Below are positions 1 through 5,284 of a stretch of DNA of 5,623 nt, in pieces. Under the pieces are notes generated by a model. It saw only the letters and a list, made by a program, of their open reading frames with translations. It was not told the origin of the DNA and made no database searches. The DNA comes from JAABQT01 sp041488375 (GTDB lineage Bacteria; Pseudomonadota; Gammaproteobacteria; Burkholderiales; SG8-39). The stretch covers positions 1 through 5,623 of the forward strand of contig JBGPPD010000189.1 in NCBI GenBank assembly GCA_041488375.1, in the 5' to 3' direction. Positions within the stretch are counted from its first letter, which is position 1, and each line of letters starts with the position of its first letter. Made by a program: the position numbers and the translations under genes.

Positions 1-351
1 CTGGTTTCGCTCGGAGTGCTGACCTCGGCCGTGTACCTGGCAAGGCTGAACCACCCGACGCCGTGGTCCGCGCGCAGCCTGAAGAACTGCGTGGTGTTCC
101 GCCGCTGGGCCTGCGAGCAAACGCATCCGGGCAATGCCGATCCCGATCCGCGCGCGACCGCATTGCTGTATTGCGCGGGAGAGGTGCCCTACGAGAAGAA
201 AATCGACGGCGCACTGCAAGCGCGCCGCTTCGCGGACCCGGACGGCAAGCCGCGGCACGTGACGCTGTTCGAGCTTGCCGGACCGGTGCCGCTGCGGCGC
301 GACCCCGGTTTCGAATTTCGCCTCTACCGCGCCTACCCTCCTCGACCCTAG
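1..351 (+). CDS. C-terminal part of an unrecognised, probably membrane-anchored protein
   Basis: The frame is open from the first base of the window to the TAG at 349-351, giving 116 residues, so the gene very likely starts upstream. A GTG at 16 is a possible but unsupported start. The first 15 or so residues (LVSLGVLTSAVYLARL) are hydrophobic and look like the end of a transmembrane helix. About 100 soluble residues follow, with three cysteines (in NCVVF, WACEQ and LYCAG) and an aromatic, proline-rich end (FEFRLYRAYPPRP). This could be the non-membrane tail of a polytopic membrane protein, for example a glycosyltransferase-type enzyme, but I do not recognise the family. Its stop codon overlaps the stop of the convergent crotonase gene (shared bases 349-350). 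The coding call rests on the uninterrupted frame and reasonable amino-acid composition; the function is unknown. Confidence 0.55.
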   Translation: MVSLGVLTSAVYLARLNHPTPWSARSLKNCVVFRRWACEQTHPGNADPDPRATALLYCAGEVPYEKKIDGALQARRFADPDGKPRHVTLFELAGPVPLRRDPGFEFRLYRAYPPRP

Positions 352-1130
352 CGCCCGGTAAAGCTCGGCTTGCGCTTTTCCATGAAGGCCCGGCGGCCCT
401 CCTGGTGGTCGGCGCTGGCAAAGCAGGTCTCCACCATCTTCACGGCCTTCGCCATGTCGCGGTCGGCAGGGTCCTTGAGCGCCTGCTGCACGGCGAACTT
501 GGCCGCCGCGACGGTGAGCGGCGCGTTCTCCGCGATCAACTCGCAGGTCTCGGCGACCGCCTGCTCGAGCTGCGCTGCCGGGACCACGCGGCTGACGAAG
601 CCCATGCGCAGGGCTTCCGGCGCGTCGAACTTGCGCGCGGTGAAGAAGATCTCGGCGGTGTTGGCGGCGCCGATCACGTTCATGAAGCGGCGCACGCCGG
701 TCGGGCTGTAGCCCAGGCCCAGGCGCGCCGCCGGCATGCGGAACACCGCGTCCTCCGAGCAGATGCGCAGGTCGCAGGCGGCCGCGAAGCCCAGGCCGCC
801 GCCGATGCAGATGCCGCGGATGCGCGCGATCACCGGCTTGGAGCAGTTGATCGGCGCCAGGTAGGCCCGCTCCACCGCCTTGTTGTAATCGGCCTGCGCC
901 TCGGCCGTCCCGCGCAGCTTCTCGAACTGGGAGATGTCGGCGCCGGAGATGAAGGCCTTTTCGCCGTCGCCGGCAATGACGATCACCTTCACCGCGGGAT
1001 CCGCGTCGAGCGCCGCCAGCGTCGCCGGCACGGCGCTCCACATGTCGAAGGTGACCGCGTTCATCTTCTCGGGGTTGGAGAACAGGACGGTCGCCAGCGC
1101 GCCTGCGCGTCGGGTGATCAGTTCGGCCAT
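348..1130 (-). CDS. Enoyl-CoA hydratase/isomerase (crotonase) family protein lacking both canonical catalytic glutamates
   Basis: A 260-residue crotonase-fold protein, the usual length for the family, expected to be cytoplasmic and to act on acyl-CoA thioesters. The first oxyanion-hole segment is KAFISGADI (58-66), and the second is GICIGGGLGF (106-115) followed by AAACDLRI. The C-terminal helical region ends in REGRRAFMEKRKPSF-like sequence (EGRRAFMEKRKPSF, 244-257), which is typical. Aligned without gaps to rat mitochondrial enoyl-CoA hydratase, catalytic Glu144 falls on Gly114 and Glu164 on Ala134 (in RMPAARLGLGY). Simple hydratase activity is therefore doubtful; isomerase, decarboxylase, thioesterase or another crotonase chemistry is possible. 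The ATG at 1128-1130 is chosen because homology begins at MAELITRR; the frame stays open to 1244, but that extension is arginine-rich and overlaps the cyclase gene. There is no strong Shine-Dalgarno sequence, which fits translational coupling to the cyclase gene ending 7 bases upstream. Family certain; substrate unknown. Confidence 0.93.
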   Translation of the reverse strand: MAELITRRAGALATVLFSNPEKMNAVTFDMWSAVPATLAALDADPAVKVIVIAGDGEKAFISGADISQFEKLRGTAEAQADYNKAVERAYLAPINCSKPVIARIRGICIGGGLGFAAACDLRICSEDAVFRMPAARLGLGYSPTGVRRFMNVIGAANTAEIFFTARKFDAPEALRMGFVSRVVPAAQLEQAVAETCELIAENAPLTVAAAKFAVQQALKDPADRDMAKAVKMVETCFASADHQEGRRAFMEKRKPSFTGR

Positions 1131-1137
1131 GCGCGGA

Positions 1138-2313
1138 TCATACCGCCGGCGCCGCGGCCGCGCAGATACGGTTTCGCCCTGCGTACTTCGCCTCGTACAG
1201 CGCGTGGTCGGCTGCCGTGAGGAGGGCGTCCCAATCCTGTCCATCGATGCCGTAGGAAGCGATGCCCCCGCTCACGCTCACCTCGACGCGCGTTCCGTCC
1301 ACGCTGACGCCGCGCGCTTCGAGCTCGCGCCGCACGCGCTCGGCCACCCGCACCGCCGTGTCCTTGCCGGTCTGCGGCATCAGCAAGGCGAATTCCTCGC
1401 CGCCATAGCGGCCCACGACGTCGTGCTTGCGGATGCTGGCGCGCAACGCGTCGGCGAAGGCTTTCAGCACACGGTCGCCCACCGGGTGGCCGTAGCGGTC
1501 GTTGAGCAGCTTGAAGCGGTCCAGGTCGAAGATGGCCAGGCTGAAGGCCGGGCCGCCGCGCGCGCTGCGCGAGACCTCGCGCTCGAATTCCGCCAGGAAG
1601 GTGCCGCGGTTGTACAGGCCGGTGAGCGAATCGTAGCGCGCCGAGCGCACCAGTTCGGCCTGCAGCGACTCGATCTCCATCCACATCACCCCGAGCGTCG
1701 AGGCGATGATGAAGCCTGCGTAGGCGAGAAAGGTGGCGGCGTTGAGCGCCTCCGGCGCCATCACGTTCTCGGACGGCACGACCAGGGTCGCCGCCCCCCT
1801 TGCAGCGGACAGGGCGGCCACCACCCAGAACACGATCTCGGCGAAGCGGCAGGACAAGCGGCACGCCGGCGGACCCCGCCGTTGCAGCAGCAGCGCGGCG
1901 CGCGCCGCCACGATCCCCAGAGCGACTGCAATGGCGATGGTGCGCGCCCCATTGCTCGGCCAGAGCACGGTGAACGACAACAAGTACGTAAACAAAAGGC
2001 CGGTCAGGCTCCAGCCCGCCACGTCGCGCGGCGGGCTCCCGACGAACAGGCGCAGGCTGCGCAACGCGAGCACCAGGGCCGCGACGATGACCGTATTCGC
2101 CACTGCGATGGAGACCCAATCAGGGATCGCCCCCCGCAAGGCGAGACCGAGCAACCCCGCGGCGAGCAGCAGCATCGCCTTGCCCCAGGGTCCGATGACG
2201 CGGCTCGAGCCCCGCATCGTGGCGAAGGCAAGGGAGATCGTGCCAAGCATTGCGGCGGCGAGCAGGCTGGCGACGACCAGGGTGCGGGGATCGAGGGCCA
2301 TGGCGCTATCCAT
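1138..2313 (-). CDS. Membrane-anchored diguanylate cyclase (GGDEF domain)
   Basis: A 391-residue inner-membrane protein predicted to make cyclic di-GMP from two GTP. Residues 1-211 contain about seven hydrophobic helices (roughly 11-31, 43-60, 66-88, 99-117, 123-143, 157-178, 189-211), forming an integral-membrane sensor of a type I cannot name. A short signalling helix (about 212-226, MEIESLQAELVRSAR) leads into a cytoplasmic GGDEF domain. That domain has DSLTGLYNR (228-236), the metal-binding FDLDRFKLLND (262-272), YGHPVGD (274-280) and the active-site GGEEF (304-308). An RxxD inhibitory site (Arg295, Asp298) lies exactly five residues before GGEEF, so feedback inhibition by c-di-GMP is expected. 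No EAL domain is present. The start is uncertain: ATG at 2313 has no visible Shine-Dalgarno, while an in-frame ATG at 2301 has a weak GGA seven bases upstream. It probably forms an operon with the crotonase gene downstream. Confidence 0.95.
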   Translation of the reverse strand: MDSAMALDPRTLVVASLLAAAMLGTISLAFATMRGSSRVIGPWGKAMLLLAAGLLGLALRGAIPDWVSIAVANTVIVAALVLALRSLRLFVGSPPRDVAGWSLTGLLFTYLLSFTVLWPSNGARTIAIAVALGIVAARAALLLQRRGPPACRLSCRFAEIVFWVVAALSAARGAATLVVPSENVMAPEALNAATFLAYAGFIIASTLGVMWMEIESLQAELVRSARYDSLTGLYNRGTFLAEFEREVSRSARGGPAFSLAIFDLDRFKLLNDRYGHPVGDRVLKAFADALRASIRKHDVVGRYGGEEFALLMPQTGKDTAVRVAERVRRELEARGVSVDGTRVEVSVSGGIASYGIDGQDWDALLTAADHALYEAKYAGRNRICAAAAPAV

Positions 2314-2325
2314 TACACTGGCGCA

Positions 2326-4032
2326 ATGCTAGACGCAATCACGCTCAGTGTGATCCAGAACGGCCTGCAGCAGGTGTGCAACGAGATGGACCTGGCTTTC
2401 TGCCGCGCGGCCTTCAGCCCCGTGATTTCGGAGGGCATGGACCGCTCCGACGGCATCTATGCGCGCGAGGACGGCGCGCTCATCGCCCAGGGCGAACTGG
2501 GCCTGCCGGTATTCGTCGGCACCATGCAATTCTCCTCGCGCGCGGTGATCGAGCGCGTGCGCGACAACGGCTGGACGGTGCAGCCCGGCGACGTGTTCAT
2601 CGTCAACGACCCCTATCTCGGGGGCACCCACCTGATGGACGTGCGCTTCGTCAAGCCGTTCTTCTACCGGGAAAAATTGTGGTGCTGGCTCGCCAACACC
2701 GGCCACTGGCCGGACATCGGCGGCATGGTGCCGGGCGGCTTTTCGGCCAACGCCACCGAGGTCGAGCAGGAGGGCCTGCGTCTGCCGCCGGTGAAGCTGT
2801 TCAAGAAGGGCGTGATGGACCAGGAGATCCTGTCCATCATCCTGTCCAACATCCGCATCGCCGACCAGCGCATCGGCGACATCAAGGCGCAGGCCGCGGC
2901 GCTGGCTGTCGGCGAGAGGCGCCTGACCGCCCTGCTCGACCGCTACGGCGCGGACACCGTGGACGGGGCGATCGCCGAGCTGCGCCTGCGCGCCGAGCAG
3001 CAGATGCGCGCGAAGATCGCCACCATTCCCGCGGGAACCTGGTCCGGCCACGCCATCGTGGACTCGGACGGCGTGGTGGACGAGCCGCTGCACATCCGCG
3101 TGAAGATCACCAAGACCGCGGACCACGACCTGCTGTTCGACCTGTCGGAGTCCTCCCCGCCCTGCCAGGGGCCGATGAACTCCGTCATCGCCACCACGCG
3201 CAGCTCGGTCTACCTCGCGATCAAGCACATCTTTCCCGACGTGCCGATCAATGCCGGCACCTTCGAGCCGCTCAAGGTGGCCGACCCGGAAGGCACGTTT
3301 CTCTACGCCAAGTACCCGCGCCCGGTGTCGGGCTGCGCGGCGGAGGTCAGCCAGCGCATCGCCGAGGCAGTGTTCAACGCGCTGACGCAGGCCATTCCCG
3401 CACAGCTGTTCGCCGCGCCCGCCGGCACCTCGGGCAACCTGGCCATCGGCGGCTATGACCCCAAGCGCGAGCGCTCCTACGTGATGTACCTGTTCACCGG
3501 GGGCGGCTACGGCGGCAGCGCGTCGTCCGACGGCATTTCGAACGGCTGCTCGACCATCGGCATTTCCAAGATGCCGCCGATCGAAGTCATGGAGCAGTAC
3601 TACCCGGTGCTGTTCGACGAGTTTTCGCTGTGCGAGGGCTCGGGCGGCGCGGGCGAAAACCGCGGCGGCTTCGGCGTCAACTACACGATCCGCGTGCGCC
3701 GCGGGCCGGCGCGCGCGTCGATGGTGATGGACCATGGACGCACCGGGCCGCTGGGAGCGCTCGGCGGCGCCGCGGGCGGGCTGAACAAGGTCGCCGTGGA
3801 AATTTCCGGCAGGCAATACCTGCCGCCGCACCTGTCCAAGGACCAGGACATCCAGTTGGCCCCGGGGGACCGCATCCGCGTGTCCACGCCCGGCGGCGGG
3901 GGCTACGGCGATCCGCGCCGGCGCGAACCGGCGAAAGTGGCACTGGACGTGGCGCGCGGGTACTACAGCCGCGAGCAGGCCGAGGCGCTGTTCGGCGTGC
4001 GCTTCAAGGCCGACGGCAGCGCGGCCCGCTAG
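2326..4032 (+). CDS. Hydantoinase B/oxoprolinase family protein (HyuB-like subunit)
   Basis: A 568-residue cytoplasmic protein of the hydantoinase B family, full length for the B subunit. Members work with a hydantoinase A (ATPase) subunit in ATP-dependent opening of hydantoin or 5-oxoproline rings, or in related carboxylases such as acetophenone carboxylase. Family hallmarks occur in order: NDPYLGGTHLMD (94-105), GHWPDIGG (126-133), EGLRLPPVKL (149-158), NIRIADQRIGDIKAQ (175-189), PINAGTFEPLKV (307-318), SQRIAEAVFNAL (342-353), EGSGGAGENRGGFG (437-450) and the C-terminal STPGGGGYGDP (520-530). The ATG at 2326 is chosen because homology begins right there (MLDAITLSVIQNGL). The same frame is open back to 934, but that stretch is antisense to two real genes. 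No Shine-Dalgarno is visible before the ATG. No A-subunit gene is present in the window, so the substrate and partner are unknown. It starts 12 bases from the divergent cyclase gene and ends 3 bases from the next, convergent gene. Confidence 0.93.
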   Translation: MLDAITLSVIQNGLQQVCNEMDLAFCRAAFSPVISEGMDRSDGIYAREDGALIAQGELGLPVFVGTMQFSSRAVIERVRDNGWTVQPGDVFIVNDPYLGGTHLMDVRFVKPFFYREKLWCWLANTGHWPDIGGMVPGGFSANATEVEQEGLRLPPVKLFKKGVMDQEILSIILSNIRIADQRIGDIKAQAAALAVGERRLTALLDRYGADTVDGAIAELRLRAEQQMRAKIATIPAGTWSGHAIVDSDGVVDEPLHIRVKITKTADHDLLFDLSESSPPCQGPMNSVIATTRSSVYLAIKHIFPDVPINAGTFEPLKVADPEGTFLYAKYPRPVSGCAAEVSQRIAEAVFNALTQAIPAQLFAAPAGTSGNLAIGGYDPKRERSYVMYLFTGGGYGGSASSDGISNGCSTIGISKMPPIEVMEQYYPVLFDEFSLCEGSGGAGENRGGFGVNYTIRVRRGPARASMVMDHGRTGPLGALGGAAGGLNKVAVEISGRQYLPPHLSKDQDIQLAPGDRIRVSTPGGGGYGDPRRREPAKVALDVARGYYSREQAEALFGVRFKADGSAAR

Positions 4033-4035
4033 TTC

Positions 4036-4287
4036 TCAGTAGCGGTACGGCTCCGCGCACTTCACGATCTCGACGGTGCTGCCCAGGTCGAGGCAATGGC
4101 GCGCGTCTTCATTCATCCTGGTCGGCGCCTTCCTGGTCGTCGCCGCGGCGGTCTTGGCGGCCTTGGGCTCGCCGGACTGCACCGTCATGCCGGCGGGCTT
4201 GGCGGGGGATGCCTGGGACAGAGCGTGCGCCGCCGGGAATACCGCGAGTAGCGCGATAAGAGTCATTGCTAAGGCCTTGTTTGTCAT
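4036..4287 (-). CDS. Small secreted two-cysteine protein, function unknown
   Basis: An 83-residue protein with a clear N-terminal signal peptide: MTNK, a hydrophobic core (ALAMTLIALLAVFPA) and a likely cleavage after AHA at about residue 22. The mature part is a low-complexity, Ala/Lys/Thr/Pro-rich linker (about 24-57). A compact C-terminal segment follows (ARHCLDLGSTVEIVKCAEPYR, 62-82) whose two cysteines (65 and 77) could form a periplasmic disulfide. I recall similar C-terminal Cys motifs in small hypothetical proteins of proteobacteria, but no function is known to me. The ATG at 4285-4287 is preferred over one at 4312-4314 because a GAGAGGA Shine-Dalgarno (4295-4301) precedes it at good spacing and the signal peptide begins there. 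The gene is convergent with the hydantoinase B-like gene (3-base gap) and divergent from the metal transporter, with which it may share regulation. Confidence 0.8.
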   Translation of the reverse strand: MTNKALAMTLIALLAVFPAAHALSQASPAKPAGMTVQSGEPKAAKTAAATTRKAPTRMNEDARHCLDLGSTVEIVKCAEPYRY

Positions 4288-4294
4288 GGACCTG

Positions 4295-4301
4295 TCCTCT
4301 C
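4295..4301 (-). promoter_or_regulatory. Ribosome binding site of the small secreted protein gene
   Basis: On the minus strand this reads GAGAGGA, with AGGA ending seven bases before the ATG at 4287. It is the clearest Shine-Dalgarno in the window and decides the start of the small secreted protein, excluding the upstream in-frame ATG at 4314. Confidence 0.65.
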
Positions 4302-4320
4302 GAAGGATCCCCACCGTGCC

Positions 4321-4349
4321 ATGCTAGAACCATCCGGGGGCAGAAGCAA
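4321..4349 (-). promoter_or_regulatory. Candidate sigma70-type promoter for the small secreted protein gene
   Basis: On the minus strand a TTGCTT box (4344-4349, three of six matches to TTGACA) is followed by exactly 17 bases and then TAGCAT (4321-4326, four of six matches to TATAAT). Transcription would start near 4314 and give a leader of about 27 bases that contains the GAGAGGA ribosome binding site. The element lies in the 84-base divergent gap (4288-4371). For the opposite transporter gene I see only a poor -10-like TAACCT (4359-4364) and no convincing -35. The match is modest and could arise by chance. Confidence 0.3.
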
Positions 4350-4371
4350 ATCGACTGCTAACCTAGGCGCC

Positions 4372-5271
4372 ATGGCGTCCCTGGCCCGCTATGCCTGGTT
4401 GTCGATTGCCGCGGCGCTGACGACGATGGCCCTGAAGGCGATCGCCGCATGGCTGACCGGCTCGGTAGGGCTGTTATCGGACGCCCTGGAATCCTTCGTC
4501 AACCTCGGCGCGGGGGTGCTTGCGCTATGGATGCTGCGCGTAGCCGCCGTTCCGCCGGACGACAAGCACCCCTTCGGCTACAGCAAGGCGGAATACTTCT
4601 CGGCCGTGGTCGAGGGCGCGCTGATCATCGTCGCCGCGCTGGCGATCATCGGCACGGCCCTGCCCAGGCTGGTCGAGCCCAGGCCGATCGAGTCCTTCGG
4701 CGCAGGCCTGGTGATCTCGCTGGCCGCCACGGCGATCAACCTCGGCGTCGCGCTGGTGCTGCTGCGGGCGTCGAAGACGCACCATTCGGTCGCGCTGGAA
4801 GCGGACGCGCACCACCTGCTGACCGATGTATGGACTTCCATCGCCATCGTCGTCGGCGTCGGCGTCGGCGCCATCGCGCTGACCGGCTGGCTGGTGCTCG
4901 ATCCGCTGATCGCCATCGCGGTGGCGATCTACATCGTCTGGACGGGTGTGGCTGTCATGCGCCGCTCGGTCATGGGCCTGCTGGACCGCTCGCTGCCGGA
5001 GGGCGAGCTGGAGCGCATCCACAAGGTGCTGGCGCCCTACCGGGCGAGCGGCCTGGACTACCATGCGCTGCGCACGCGGCGCGCCGGGCGCCGCCGGCTG
5101 GTGGAACTGCACCTGCTGGTACCCGGGGAGACCAGCGTGCGCGAGGGACACCGCATCGCCGACGAAATCGAGGAAAAGATCCGCGCGGCAATCCCCGGCA
5201 CCGGCGTGCTCACGCACCTGGAGCCGATCGGGGACCCGGCGTCCTACAAGGACCAGGAACTGTTCCGCTAG
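4372..5271 (+). CDS. Cation diffusion facilitator (CDF) family metal transporter
   Basis: A 299-residue inner-membrane protein, essentially the length of E. coli FieF/YiiP (300), expected to export divalent metal (Zn, Fe, Mn or similar) by proton antiport as a homodimer. It has six predicted transmembrane helices (about 8-28, 33-57, 78-100, 108-132, 149-171, 174-196) and a cytoplasmic metallochaperone-like domain (about 205-286). Compared with YiiP, transport site A is Glu40, Asn44, His148 and Asp152 (YiiP: Asp, Asp, His, Asp). The loop site B has Asp63 and His66, but Tyr70 where YiiP has His75. The cytoplasmic site C is kept: His231, His247, His260, His282, with Glu284 for Asp285. The ATG at 4372 is preferred over the in-frame ATG at 4321: the extra 17 codons are AT-richer, use codons unlike the rest and are not needed for the fold, and a weak AGG precedes 4372. 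The gene is convergent with the next one (13-base gap). The metal cannot be assigned. Confidence 0.93.
   Translation: MASLARYAWLSIAAALTTMALKAIAAWLTGSVGLLSDALESFVNLGAGVLALWMLRVAAVPPDDKHPFGYSKAEYFSAVVEGALIIVAALAIIGTALPRLVEPRPIESFGAGLVISLAATAINLGVALVLLRASKTHHSVALEADAHHLLTDVWTSIAIVVGVGVGAIALTGWLVLDPLIAIAVAIYIVWTGVAVMRRSVMGLLDRSLPEGELERIHKVLAPYRASGLDYHALRTRRAGRRRLVELHLLVPGETSVREGHRIADEIEEKIRAAIPGTGVLTHLEPIGDPASYKDQELFR
4852..4869 (+). repeat. Three tandem GTCGGC hexamers inside the CDF gene
   Basis: Three perfect copies of GTCGGC lie in frame and encode an alternating Val/Gly stretch in transmembrane helix 5, just after the HxxxD metal motif. Because the unit is six bases, gain or loss of a copy would add or remove two residues without a frameshift. 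It is probably only a product of GC-rich Val/Gly codons. Confidence 0.5.
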
Positions 5272-5284
5272 CCCGCGCCGCGCC

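Noticed and set aside
63..1220. A 385-codon plus-strand open frame across the first gene and the crotonase
   Set aside because: It is antisense to the crotonase, with Arg/Ala/His-rich translation and no motifs.
1131..1244. N-terminal extension of the crotonase to an ATG at 1244
   Set aside because: The extra 38 residues are Arg/Thr-rich, overlap the cyclase coding sequence and are absent from the usual family length; the ATG at 1130 fits the homology.
934..2325. A 464-codon open stretch in the same frame as, and upstream of, the hydantoinase B-like gene
   Set aside because: It lies antisense to the cyclase and the crotonase, its translation is rich in Arg, Ala, His and Gln without family motifs, and hydantoinase B homology starts exactly at the ATG at 2326. 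Long antisense frames are expected in GC-rich DNA.
2329..3831. A 500-codon minus-strand open frame opposite the hydantoinase B-like gene
   Set aside because: It is the antisense shadow of a strongly conserved gene; the translation is low-complexity and rich in His, Arg, Ala, Val and Gly, with no recognisable domain.
4305..4372. Short palindromes GGATCC (4305-4310) and CCTAGG (4362-4367) in the divergent gap as possible operators
   Set aside because: They are only six bases, unrelated to each other and not repeated, so chance is sufficient.
4525..5217. A 230-codon minus-strand open frame opposite the CDF gene
   Set aside because: The translation is Asp/Arg/Gln/His-rich shadow sequence; the plus-strand CDF gene explains the region fully.
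5272..5284. Possible terminator between the CDF and methyltransferase genes
   Set aside because: The 13-base GC-rich gap has no convincing inverted repeat and no T-run on either strand.
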